DNA of 64,000 nucleotides. Source: Bemisia tabaci. Lineage: Eukaryota; Arthropoda; Insecta; Hemiptera; Aleyrodidae. Each line of letters begins with the position of its first letter. Position 1 is the stretch's first letter. Shown piece after piece: positions 1 through 9,144 of this stretch. The notes under the pieces are model-generated. The model ran no database searches and had not been told where the DNA came from. It worked only from the letters and a program-made list of their open reading frames with translations. The stretch spans positions 310,001-374,000 of the forward strand of contig NC_092800.1 of NCBI RefSeq assembly GCF_918797505.1, read 5' to 3'. The position numbers and the translations under genes were made by a program.

Positions 1-351
1 GTTTCTATTAAATCGATTATGCAAGGCTGTAAGAAGCTGCCTTCTGAGAAAAGTGCCTGTTTAGGTGTACTGTATGTTAGCATCTTTGTTTCTCGAATTT
101 CTTCGCAGGAGCGTAGCGACGCTATTTTACCCATAAGTAACATAAAAAGCAAAACTCCCTTTGTGCCCATGTTAGCAAATGTATTTTCGAGTCAATGAGA
201 TGCTTGAACTCACTCGCTGGTCTCTAACAGTCCGTCGATTTTGAATTTTTTCCTGAGCACACAGATAAAGGAAAAAAAAGAATTAAAAGTCGCTCTCAGT
301 AATTTCTCATTTGGTAAAGTTGAAAAATGTATACACACAAAATGAAGGGTT
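1..351. other. Unassigned sequence beyond the 3' side of the retroelement
   Basis: I see no coding region. This is where the 3' UTR and 3' LTR of the minus-strand retroelement would be expected. I could not match any part of it to the sequence upstream of gag (9.1-11.8 kb), so either the 3' LTR lies outside the window, is lost, or is too diverged to see by eye. Confidence 0.4.
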
Positions 352-359
352 GAGAAAAA

Positions 360-508
360 CAGTAGCGAGGCGTGAGTGATCGATTATCGAATTTTCCCCA
401 TCTGAAGGCATGGGAAGAATCGACTACGACCCCCCTTGATTTTACAATCGATCCTTCTGCACAGGTCCAGATGGTGGATTAATCGATATATCGCAAGGCA
501 CGCCACTG
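360..508. mobile_element. hAT-type MITE (CAGTGGCG family), copy 1
   Basis: This 149-bp non-coding element has terminal inverted repeats: CAGTAGCGAGGCGTGA on the left and the complement of CAGTGGCGTGCC on the right. It is flanked by the near-identical 8-mers GAGAAAAA (352-359) and GAGAAAAG (509-516), as expected for a hAT-superfamily insertion. Related copies sit at 18115-18274, 31139-31300 and 34816-34974, sharing an internal core rich in ATCGATTATCGAT. It lies just beyond the stop of the retroelement pol frame. Confidence 0.75.
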
Positions 509-553
509 GAGAAAAGAAAGGAAGAGTTTGGTAATTCTCGCCGTGGAATTTGA

Positions 554-3500
554 TTAAGATATTCGCGGCCGTAGACGCTGTTTGATGGGAGTCTGGACTG
601 AAAGTTCATCTGTCCAAACTCCGTCATCTTTGCATTGTTGTAATAATGACCTCCAAGTGTCATTTGTTGCTAGAACTTCTGAGTTACCAATAAGAATTGT
701 AAGACAAATCGCCCTGGTTAGGGCTGTATTCAATCGTCGACAGCATTTTAAGAATCCCACTGAGGACCTTTTATTCGATTTTTTTGACCTGACGGTTGTT
801 ATAATAGTGCAAAGTTTTTCCATACCCTGAAATGATTCTATTGTTCCTACCTGAATTTTACTCAAATTTAAGTTTTGCAATCTAGTTTTTAAATGCATAA
901 CTTGGCTGCGATAAGGTGTTATTATTCCGATTTCTTCCTCTGTGATTTGTCGATTATTTAATCCCGGGGGGTGCATGAGAAGTGTTACGTATTTAATTAC
1001 TGTATTTACTTCCGTTGGATTATAATAACTCATGGAGTTTGATTCGTGGAATTCCTCTCCTCTAACGTTACAAAATATAAGGGGGACATGAGAATTTGGT
1101 AGAATATTAGAACCTATTGCCAGATTTATTAGATTAAGTGGTCCTTTTGAGATGAGTTCATTGCTGTAAAACATTTCATTAGAAAATTTGAGTAGGTATG
1201 GATGTGATCGAAAATTTTGGACTAATTTTACAACTACTGCTGGATTGTATGAGTTTGTTGCCACATTTCTTTTATAAATAGGTAATTTCATCAAACGTTC
1301 CATTAAAGATATCCCCAAGCCAAATTTCTTTGCCCAGTCTGACGTCACGATTGGCCCTAGTTGAAATGGGTCTCCTGCTAAGATAATCCGCGTGGGATTA
1401 TTCATCGTGTGCGCTAGTCCACAAATTGGAATTAACGCTTCTGGCTCATTTGATTGACATATTTCATCGATAAAAATATGCGAAAAATGTGGAGTTTTCC
1501 CTAGTCCAGCTGATACTAGTTTACCGACGCCAATAAGCGTTGAGGCAATAAATGTTGGGTTTTGTAGTTGATCTAACTTGAAGGTAATTATTTCATTATC
1601 TCGGCCACAATTAAAACATTTTTCTTGAAGTATACTGTCAGGAATTGAACTTTTACACTTATTACAGGGGTAGATACGTAATATTTCTTCAGCTGGTACG
1701 ATCTCAAGAAGTTTCATGACGATTGAATCAATTACTGAATTGCTTGGCGCACAAATGAGTACTTTTAAGCTGCGCTTATGGCGCTCTCCCCATAATAAGC
1801 GTAATGTTTCCAAAATTACTGAACTTTTTCCGGTCCCCGGAGGGCCAAAAATAATAAGCGGCACAGATGAAGAGATTCTTAACACACTTTGAATTACCTG
1901 TAATTGCTGTGGATTATTTTCTATTTCCGGCTTTATATACTGTATAGGGTCGCTGAAGTTTTTCGGTATTTTTGGCAGTTTTCTGGGAAAAAGAGTTTTT
2001 TCAAAAAAATCTTGCGCGCTATCTATACCTCTATGTGCTACTTTAAAAGGATACCTGTTTTGCAGAAATGATATATTGGCCATATCCCCCTTTTTATAGT
2101 CGAAAAAGAAAGAGGGTGGTAGAGTAATTTCCATGAGACCGTCATGAAAACTTCTGATTGTACCGTAATGATTACTTTCTGGTGTTTTCAATAATGTTAC
2201 TCGAAGTTTATCTCCCAGTTGGATCTGGGAGCTTTCGTCGTGTGGTGCAGAAACACAGATGACTGATGATTCTGCGTCTTCCAATATTGCCACATTTCTT
2301 AATTTATACGCTTTAAGAGCTCTAGCGGCTTGAATTTCTTCCAAAAAAAGTTGTAAATGAAATCGATTTTTATAATTATTTGGTGTTAAAACTTCTGAAT
2401 TTGGTTTTCTCTCTTTAAAAATATTTTTGTATGCGTCATCAGTCATCTGCTGTTCCTGCGTCACAGCGGGAGGCGGAAGGGGAAGGTTATTTACCAGTGA
2501 CGTGATGCTTTGAGGGACTGGATACGGCTCCAGTGTTACTTTAGGCGCACATGTATCCAGTGTCATGATGCTGGTTTTTTCTGATGTTGCATTTTTACTG
2601 TAGCCTCGTTTACCTGAAACCTTTCGCGTCAATCGTTTAACTCGGCAGCAGTAAATGTGGCGGGAGGCTCTGTTCGGCTTTTGTAGTACATTAATATTGT
2701 AAATATTAGCTCTGTACGTTGCCGGATTTTTATACAGGCGTAATCTTTCGGCTTGAATTTTTTTTAATTTGGGTTTGTTTTTAGTACCGAAATTTATTTC
2801 ATAAATACTCTGATTTATTTTACGCACTATTGTGTAAGGTCCGCGATATTGTATGCATAGCTTTTTCATTAAACCTGGTTTTATTTGTGGCATGAAAACT
2901 AGAACTTCAGAACCTATTTCTAAGTCTACTTCTCGTCTTTTTTTATTAGCATTTTTTATTTGAGTAGTTTGTGCTTTTAAAATTGCCGTCAGAGCTTCCC
3001 GTCTTATCTCCGCCAGCCGAGTTAACCGTTCATCAAGTGGGACCCCGTTCGGTGCTACCTGTAATCCAAAATCGGAGGGGAAGGTGGGGGGTACCCCGAA
3101 TAACAATTCATATGGACTGTAATTCGTAGAAACACTTACTGTTCTGTTTAGTGCAGCAACAGCAATTGGTACGTAATCCGCCCAATCACGTTGAGCGGTG
3201 TTTACATATTGTTTCAATATTGTTTTTATAAACTTAAACCTGGTTTCAATCATACCTGTCGTAGAAGGGTTATAACTGGTGTTTTGTTTGGACGTGCACC
3301 CAATTTGTAAAAGAAAATTTTGGACGGCCTCAGCCATGAAAGAAGTACCTAAATCTGAGTGTAAATGAGCAACGGGCCCAAACAAACAATATAATTTGAA
3401 CAAAAATTTGGCAACCGCGTCCGCTGTATTTCTAGCCGTTGTTTCCGCGAAAATGTACTTCGTAAAGTGACATACTGCTGCAAGGATGTAGCGTTTTCCG

Positions 3501-6500
3501 TTCGAAAGGCGAAATGGACCTGCCGCATCAATAGAGACATGTCGCCATGGATACGGTTCCACAGTTTTTGATGATCGAAGTCCAGCTGGTAACTTATTAT
3601 TAGGCTTCGTCATTTGACATGTAACGCATGATAGGACGTAATTTTTAATATCTTTATGCATCGTTTTCCAATAAAAACGTGGCTTTAAAATTTCAAGTGT
3701 TTTATATTGACCAGGATGGGCGGTTTGAAAATCATCGTGATATTTTTTTAGAATTTCTGGTCGCATTTTCCTTGGCACACACATAATCCTATCTCGTCCC
3801 TGAGCACCGTATACCTTTTTATAAAGAGTACCCTGATCGGAAATGAAAAATTGTCTACTAAGGCGTTTAATTTTGTTGGAAACTTTATCAGGATCTTTAA
3901 GTGCCTGAAAAATCGGGTCAAACTCTGGGTCCTCTTTTTGCATTGTTGTCAAATCGACAGGACTTAGTGATAAAACTAAGTTTATTTCCCCCGGTTCGTC
4001 GTGTCTAAGTGAGTACTTTGTAATAGCCTCACATATAATGCACGGAGATTCATTTTTAAAGGAAAGTTCCGTTGCTGCCAAGCATTTCAGCTCATCAGCG
4101 CCCTTAATTTCACGCGATAGTGCATCACAGTTTGTATGAAGTTTACCTGATTTATGTACCACTTCCAATTGATAGTTTGATAGCCGAAGGCTCAACCGTG
4201 CTAACCTGTTACTAAAATTCTGTATTGTGGTATGCTGCCGTAAGGGCGCATGATCCGTTATTATTTTAACTTTCCTTCCCCAAATATAAGTCCTCCATTT
4301 TTCTAAGGTTTTGACCAATCCATTTAATTCAATTTCAGACGACCCATAGCGCATTTCTACTGGCGTGAAAAGTTGTGAAAAATAGCACACTGGTTTTGGT
4401 CCGTCAGGAAAAATTAAAGCAAGGACTGCTCCAACCCCGATTTTACAACTGTCAACTTCGATTTGGATCTCTAAATCCGGATCAAAGTGTGCTAATACCG
4501 GCGGTGACGTCAGCCTATTTTTCAGTAACTTGAATGCTTCATCTGCTTCTTTTGTCCAAGTGAATTGACCTTGGGGATTTTTAATGATATCATACAGAGG
4601 TTTACATAGGATGCTCGCGTTTTTTATGAATCGTCTATAATAAGTGATTAACCCAACAAAGCGTCTTACGCCTTTAATCGATGTTGGCGTGGGATATTCT
4701 AGAATTCCTTGACACTTTGTTGGATCAACCTCTAATCCATTTTTAGTTAATCTATACCCGAAAATGTCCAACTCTTGACAACAAATTTGAGCCTTCCGTA
4801 CATTCAATTTTAAATTCATTTTTCTTATTCTTTTTAGAAATCTACGCAACGTATTTATCATTGAATTCACGGATGTAGCCCATGATAAAATGTCATCAAG
4901 GTATCCAATGCCATGAGTATATTTAAGCCCACTTATCATTTTATCAATCATGGTTTGAAATTCTGCAGGGGAATTAATGTATCCTTGTGGCAACACTGCA
5001 TAACGAAGATGTTGCACACAACTGAATGACGTCACGTCCCTGCTATCTGGATGTAATCGAATATTCCAAAACCCATGCTTACAATCTAATATACTTACAT
5101 ATTTCATACCGCTACAAGACATAAGACACTGTTCCAGAATTGGTAAAGGGTGGTTTTTTTTCCTGACCATCGCGTTTAATAAGCGATAGTCCTGTACTAG
5201 CCGAAAAGTGTCATTTTTTGGTATTAAAATTGCTGGGAAGCCGTAGCTTGAATCAGAATCCTCTAATATATTTTGTGATTTTAAGTTTTGGACCTCTTTT
5301 TCTAGCCAGATCGCTTCTTTTGTGGAAAGTCGGTACGGAGGTTTATACACTATTTTATCTGACGTAAGAGGGATGGAGACCGGGGGGTAATTTGCCATCC
5401 CTCCTTTAAATTTTGATTCATCCCATAAAAATACATCATGATAATCGGCTATTCCTTCTATCACCTTTCTTCTCTCATCAGGTGTTAAATTTGGATTAAT
5501 ATTCAGTGAATTTAAATTTTTAATATGTGCTGCTGGAATGTTTTCATGTCTGGTAGGCGGAATGTAATTTTCTTGAACCTTACCTATTGTAGAATCCTGA
5601 AATAGAATGATAGAGTGCGGCGAGTCGTTTCTGATTTGAATTTCATCTGTTTTATTGGGATCAAAGGTTGAAGTCAAAATGTCAATTTTTTTGACTTTGC
5701 CTTTATTTATTTGTTTTAGGGCTATTAGAGGTGACGTTAAATTTTTCGTAAAATAAATGGGTACTTTGGCGATTTGGTTACCTTTGATTGTTACAGGGTG
5801 CCTTACTTTCGCAAGGGGAGGCGGAGGGACACAAGTTGCATTGGCTATATTGCAGAAACTTATTACAGTCGATTCATAATCGTCGGAATTTAATATTAGT
5901 GATTTTTGTTGTGAAGAAGAATCATTTTGATTAAAATGTAGGTGAATTTCGCGAGATACGTTCCGGCGGAGTGTAAGCCTTTGTAGATCAAAGTCTATTA
6001 AGCAGTTATAAAACTCAAGGAAATTAACTCCCAGAATTATGGGCTCTGGAAGCTGATCTGAGACAAAAACATCCTGAACAAATGGTTCGCCATCTAATTC
6101 AAATTCTAGTTTTGCTTCGCCTAAAGGACGCAATTCTTCACTAGCGGCTGTTAATAATTGGAAATTTCGTACTGGCTTGATGTCATCCTTATTAACTAGT
6201 TCCGGTCTACAAAGGCTCACCCCCGCGCCTGTATCGCACACAAAGGAAATTTCCTTAAAATTGACTGTGCCCTTTACATGCAGTGGACGTCTACAATTTA
6301 GTTTACTTGAATGACCATTTTCTATTGCATTTACTACTCCTATTTCCCCGCCGCCTTGTGTAATGGCTCGCACTGCATCCACGATCGTTTTTGTCACTAG
6401 TTGCTTACCTTTTTCATTGAGATTTGTTCCATTCTGCTCAAAAGTATTACATGGTAGTAATTCTTTGTTAATATTAATGCGACTTAATCTCGGACAATTT

Positions 6501-7384
6501 ACTATTTGTCCTAAAATTGATGCGTTTACCAGATCAATTTTGGCATTTATGCGTCTGACGTCATACCTGGGAAAAATAGGTGTATACAAAACATGAAATT
6601 TTTCACTAAAATCTCGTAACCTTCCTAACGGGAGGTTGTTAACAATAGTCGCGTATGTTTGGGACTCGTAATGTTCGTGGAAATCATTAGACCCTGCGAT
6701 GACGATTGCGATCGTATCCTTATTTTTTTTGTCGGCCATGCACTCAAGTAAATCCAACGCTTTTCCCAAGTTGGCATCACTGCTATATGCAATTTGCAGT
6801 TCCGCGATGTTGCCAAGTTCTTTTTCCAAAAGATGTTTTATCAATTTCACACGTGTGTCACCTACTACAATTACTGGTCTTTTTTGCAACTCGTCATTTA
6901 CTTGTACCTTTTTTAGTACATTTGCTTGCGTTGTTTCTATAATGTTTTTCTTATTCTGATCGCTCGTCTCTTTCTCATATTTTGATTCTTTGGGCGGTTG
7001 TTGGTTTACCTTGAGTACATGACCCACAGGGACGTGCGCTACCAACTTCACCGGAGCTGTAAGCTTATTTATCAGGGTGATATAGAAGTTGGTGCGGCTT
7101 ATAAATCGCAAGTCCGCCGCGGGCTTAATCATCACATCTGATATGATGAAGGGCTCAAAGTTATAGAGATTCTGGCCCCTTCTTTCAAAGTTTGGTACTT
7201 GTGCCATGGCTGTTACTTGTTCCCCGGGTAAAATAAGAACATCCTGCAATAAGTACGCTTTTGCTTTAAAGGATGACTCTTTTTTCGCCTGTGTGTACGC
7301 AGTTGGAGAGTCCATCACAACTCCGTACGGCAAGCCTAGTTTTTTGGATGGTCGCCATTTTTGAAAATTTGAAGTTTTGCACAC
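554..7384 (-). CDS. pol: Pol polyprotein: SGNH-like, protease, RT, RNase H, integrase and MOV10-like RNA helicase
   Basis: This is a 2276-codon frame, expressed by -1 frameshifting from gag; the ATG at 7384 is only the first Met in the open frame, and real Pol entry is near residue 14 (KKLGLPYG). Domains in order: a beta-rich stretch (40-125); an SGNH-like domain (170-340) with GDT 175-177, GSND 231-234 and NLNEKG 321-326; aspartic protease with DTGA 384-387 and ILG 450-452; RT about 650-900 with LPQG and catalytic YLDD 828-831; RNase H with D978, E1017, D1044 and D1087; integrase HHCC (H1216, H1223, C1253, C1256), D1286, D1344 and E1380 (exact D,D35E) and GPY at 1515-1517; and an SF1 helicase (about 1670-2260). 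Helicase motifs are GPPGTGKS 1847-1854, DEIC 1973-1976, GDPFQLGP 2004-2011, NFRSHP 2057-2062, VGTIESFQG 2179-2187 and RRLNTALTRA 2216-2225. The pre-helicase segment LEEIQ...NRYPFKVAHR also follows MOV10/Armitage rather than UPF1. No stop separates the integrase and the helicase. Confidence 0.92.
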   Translation of the reverse strand: MCKTSNFQKWRPSKKLGLPYGVVMDSPTAYTQAKKESSFKAKAYLLQDVLILPGEQVTAMAQVPNFERRGQNLYNFEPFIISDVMIKPAADLRFISRTNFYITLINKLTAPVKLVAHVPVGHVLKVNQQPPKESKYEKETSDQNKKNIIETTQANVLKKVQVNDELQKRPVIVVGDTRVKLIKHLLEKELGNIAELQIAYSSDANLGKALDLLECMADKKNKDTIAIVIAGSNDFHEHYESQTYATIVNNLPLGRLRDFSEKFHVLYTPIFPRYDVRRINAKIDLVNASILGQIVNCPRLSRININKELLPCNTFEQNGTNLNEKGKQLVTKTIVDAVRAITQGGGEIGVVNAIENGHSSKLNCRRPLHVKGTVNFKEISFVCDTGAGVSLCRPELVNKDDIKPVRNFQLLTAASEELRPLGEAKLEFELDGEPFVQDVFVSDQLPEPIILGVNFLEFYNCLIDFDLQRLTLRRNVSREIHLHFNQNDSSSQQKSLILNSDDYESTVISFCNIANATCVPPPPLAKVRHPVTIKGNQIAKVPIYFTKNLTSPLIALKQINKGKVKKIDILTSTFDPNKTDEIQIRNDSPHSIILFQDSTIGKVQENYIPPTRHENIPAAHIKNLNSLNINPNLTPDERRKVIEGIADYHDVFLWDESKFKGGMANYPPVSIPLTSDKIVYKPPYRLSTKEAIWLEKEVQNLKSQNILEDSDSSYGFPAILIPKNDTFRLVQDYRLLNAMVRKKNHPLPILEQCLMSCSGMKYVSILDCKHGFWNIRLHPDSRDVTSFSCVQHLRYAVLPQGYINSPAEFQTMIDKMISGLKYTHGIGYLDDILSWATSVNSMINTLRRFLKRIRKMNLKLNVRKAQICCQELDIFGYRLTKNGLEVDPTKCQGILEYPTPTSIKGVRRFVGLITYYRRFIKNASILCKPLYDIIKNPQGQFTWTKEADEAFKLLKNRLTSPPVLAHFDPDLEIQIEVDSCKIGVGAVLALIFPDGPKPVCYFSQLFTPVEMRYGSSEIELNGLVKTLEKWRTYIWGRKVKIITDHAPLRQHTTIQNFSNRLARLSLRLSNYQLEVVHKSGKLHTNCDALSREIKGADELKCLAATELSFKNESPCIICEAITKYSLRHDEPGEINLVLSLSPVDLTTMQKEDPEFDPIFQALKDPDKVSNKIKRLSRQFFISDQGTLYKKVYGAQGRDRIMCVPRKMRPEILKKYHDDFQTAHPGQYKTLEILKPRFYWKTMHKDIKNYVLSCVTCQMTKPNNKLPAGLRSSKTVEPYPWRHVSIDAAGPFRLSNGKRYILAAVCHFTKYIFAETTARNTADAVAKFLFKLYCLFGPVAHLHSDLGTSFMAEAVQNFLLQIGCTSKQNTSYNPSTTGMIETRFKFIKTILKQYVNTAQRDWADYVPIAVAALNRTVSVSTNYSPYELLFGVPPTFPSDFGLQVAPNGVPLDERLTRLAEIRREALTAILKAQTTQIKNANKKRREVDLEIGSEVLVFMPQIKPGLMKKLCIQYRGPYTIVRKINQSIYEINFGTKNKPKLKKIQAERLRLYKNPATYRANIYNINVLQKPNRASRHIYCCRVKRLTRKVSGKRGYSKNATSEKTSIMTLDTCAPKVTLEPYPVPQSITSLVNNLPLPPPAVTQEQQMTDDAYKNIFKERKPNSEVLTPNNYKNRFHLQLFLEEIQAARALKAYKLRNVAILEDAESSVICVSAPHDESSQIQLGDKLRVTLLKTPESNHYGTIRSFHDGLMEITLPPSFFFDYKKGDMANISFLQNRYPFKVAHRGIDSAQDFFEKTLFPRKLPKIPKNFSDPIQYIKPEIENNPQQLQVIQSVLRISSSVPLIIFGPPGTGKSSVILETLRLLWGERHKRSLKVLICAPSNSVIDSIVMKLLEIVPAEEILRIYPCNKCKSSIPDSILQEKCFNCGRDNEIITFKLDQLQNPTFIASTLIGVGKLVSAGLGKTPHFSHIFIDEICQSNEPEALIPICGLAHTMNNPTRIILAGDPFQLGPIVTSDWAKKFGLGISLMERLMKLPIYKRNVATNSYNPAVVVKLVQNFRSHPYLLKFSNEMFYSNELISKGPLNLINLAIGSNILPNSHVPLIFCNVRGEEFHESNSMSYYNPTEVNTVIKYVTLLMHPPGLNNRQITEEEIGIITPYRSQVMHLKTRLQNLNLSKIQVGTIESFQGMEKLCTIITTVRSKKSNKRSSVGFLKCCRRLNTALTRAICLTILIGNSEVLATNDTWRSLLQQCKDDGVWTDELSVQTPIKQRLRPRIS
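7272..7345 (-). promoter_or_regulatory. Programmed -1 ribosomal frameshift signal (gag/pol)
   Basis: On the minus strand the heptamer A AAA AAC (7345-7339) is in the gag frame and is followed at once by the gag stop TAG (7338-7336). Slipping back one base leads into the pol frame. Ten bases further on, GTACGGAGTTG (7328-7318) can pair with CAACTGCGTAC (7305-7295), an 11-position stem with one G-G mismatch and a 12-base loop. The loop segment GATGGACTCT can pair with AGAGTCATC (7280-7272) with one bulged G, giving an H-type pseudoknot. Heptamer plus pseudoknot is the standard retroviral -1 signal. The pairing was done by eye, without energy calculation. Confidence 0.85.
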
Positions 7385-9144
7385 GAAAGTGCGCTATGAC
7401 CGGGAGAGGAGCAGAGCTGACATATAGGCTGCCCTATTTTCGTGCGTTCTAAGGATCTATCTCTGGAATTACTTCTCGATCTCCCCCCACCTAACGAGTT
7501 CATGGAATTACTAGGTTTTCTTTCCTGTTTACCGGGTGCCTTACAATCTTTGGCAAAATGATTTTTACCTTTGCATTCGTAACATGTGATTTCGGGGGGG
7601 TTCGCGGTGTTGTTCGGGCCCGTTAACCTGGCAATTGTGGCAACCACAAGTTGCTCTACATTATTTTCTAATCTTGAGTTACTTAAGGCCTCGATTTTAT
7701 TCTGTAGTCCTATCATCATGGCCTTAATTTCATGATTAGCACTACTTGAAGATGAAGTTCCCTCCTCAAGTAAAACTTTTTGCACCTTCTCTATGATTTT
7801 AAGTAGTTGTTCTAACGTGCAATTTTCCTCAGGCATTCTATATTTTACTTGCAATCTCGTTTCTGGAAGTAATCCCTCCACAAAAAAATCCAAAGCTTTT
7901 GCATCATCTAATGGGATGTCCGTCAGCTTCATTAGTTTGTTCTTTTCCTCATAATAGTCCAAAGCATTTTCCCCCTCTTGTTGTTTTCGATTAGTGAATT
8001 TTGTCCAAGTGGTTGTGCCCGGCGTTGCTTGAAACCTATTTCGGAAGATTACTTTTAGCTCCTCCCATGTTTTCCCATTTAAAAATTCTTCCTTGTTTTC
8101 CCACCAAGTCTGACAGGGACCCTGTAAACTGAGGTAAAAATACTGACGTGTCACATCGTCATTCCAGTTATTGACTTTCTTCTGTCTATTAATTTCCGCG
8201 ATTAATCTTTCGGTTTCTTTAGGGGTTCCTGAGCACTTTGGTATACCTAATTTTGTTGGGTTTAAAGGGGCGGCCATATTTCCGGCAATATGCTGTTCCT
8301 CGTTTTCTGAACGTGCCTCGCTGTCGGAACTCTCACTTTCAGAAGTTTCCCTCTCACTGTGAATACTAATTACCGGGCTTCTATTGCTTTCAGGATTTTG
8401 ATTGGGCGGATTGTTATCAAAATTAAAGAACTCAGATTCACCTGTTGGGGTTTCGGGCAGGGGCGGTAAATTACTTAACAAACTATCACGAGGCTCAGGG
8501 TTTCCGGGAGTTGAAAAGATCCCAGAATCGGCAAAAGTTGTGCTCAGGCGATTTAATGTTTCTTGGAAAGTTTTTAAGGTATTGAGGGTACTAGTTGAGG
8601 GTTGACGATTTTCGGTGTCTGGGTCTCCAGGAATGCGTTCTTGACTCGTTTGCGCTCGAGTTCTAGCACCGGAAACCGGGGGGGATGGTGTATCTTCCCT
8701 CAAAATAATCTCTCTTAGAGCCGCTCGTGCTCCTGTGTAGGTCTTATAATTATAGACGTAACCTTTTTTACTCAACTCTACCTCCAATCTCTCTCCAGAT
8801 AATTTATATAAATTTTCTGGGATTCCGTGCTCGTCGTAGGTTATAGGTGTTAATCTCTCATTCTCTTTGCATACGGTTTCTTCATAGTCTTCTATAGTTT
8901 TATATTCATTTGTATATATTTCGATTGTGTAATTTTGTTTAATTTCAATATGTTTATTTAATCTAGCTTGTAAGAAGCAAACTATTACTTTTGGCGCTAT
9001 AGACTTTATTAAGTCGATAGTTGTGTTAATTTTTAGAGGTACGTCCCAAACTACTAAATTTTGTTCTCTCAAAAGTGGTAAAATTTCAGTATATTTAATT
9101 TCAACAAAAGTTTCGTCATTGATAATGATTGAAAACGTATGCAT
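7336..9144 (-). CDS. gag: Gag polyprotein with two zinc knuckles
   Basis: This 602-aa structural protein packages retroelement RNA into virus-like particles. The capsid-like region (about 295-460) contains WW 347-348 and the W-L-F pattern typical of the retrotransposon Gag family. A Ser/Pro/Glu-rich disordered linker (150-290) precedes it. Two CCHC zinc knuckles of the CX2CX4HX4C form follow, at C521-C534 and C575-C588, separated by an Arg/Ser-rich basic stretch (535-570). The frame ends at the TAG just after the slippery site, and pol overlaps it in the -1 frame. The first 150 residues have no family I recognise; they may be an N-terminal extension or matrix-like domain. The ATG at 9144 is the first Met of the open frame and gives a full-length Gag. 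Confidence 0.88.
   Translation of the reverse strand: MHTFSIIINDETFVEIKYTEILPLLREQNLVVWDVPLKINTTIDLIKSIAPKVIVCFLQARLNKHIEIKQNYTIEIYTNEYKTIEDYEETVCKENERLTPITYDEHGIPENLYKLSGERLEVELSKKGYVYNYKTYTGARAALREIILREDTPSPPVSGARTRAQTSQERIPGDPDTENRQPSTSTLNTLKTFQETLNRLSTTFADSGIFSTPGNPEPRDSLLSNLPPLPETPTGESEFFNFDNNPPNQNPESNRSPVISIHSERETSESESSDSEARSENEEQHIAGNMAAPLNPTKLGIPKCSGTPKETERLIAEINRQKKVNNWNDDVTRQYFYLSLQGPCQTWWENKEEFLNGKTWEELKVIFRNRFQATPGTTTWTKFTNRKQQEGENALDYYEEKNKLMKLTDIPLDDAKALDFFVEGLLPETRLQVKYRMPEENCTLEQLLKIIEKVQKVLLEEGTSSSSSANHEIKAMMIGLQNKIEALSNSRLENNVEQLVVATIARLTGPNNTANPPEITCYECKGKNHFAKDCKAPGKQERKPSNSMNSLGGGRSRSNSRDRSLERTKIGQPICQLCSSPGHSALSCAKLQIFKNGDHPKN

Noticed and set aside
1..553. Possible env gene or 3' LTR
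   Set aside because: No long frame, no membrane protein and no match to the gag-upstream region.
442..663. 73-codon minus frame overlapping the end of pol
   Set aside because: Alternative frame running through a MITE; no motif.
582..830. 82-codon plus-strand frame starting MMGVWTESSSVQTP
   Set aside because: It lies opposite the helicase end of pol and is explained as a shadow of that coding strand.
6699..6959. Plus-strand frames with Cys/Phe/Ser-rich products
   Set aside because: Antisense shadows of the SGNH-like region of pol.
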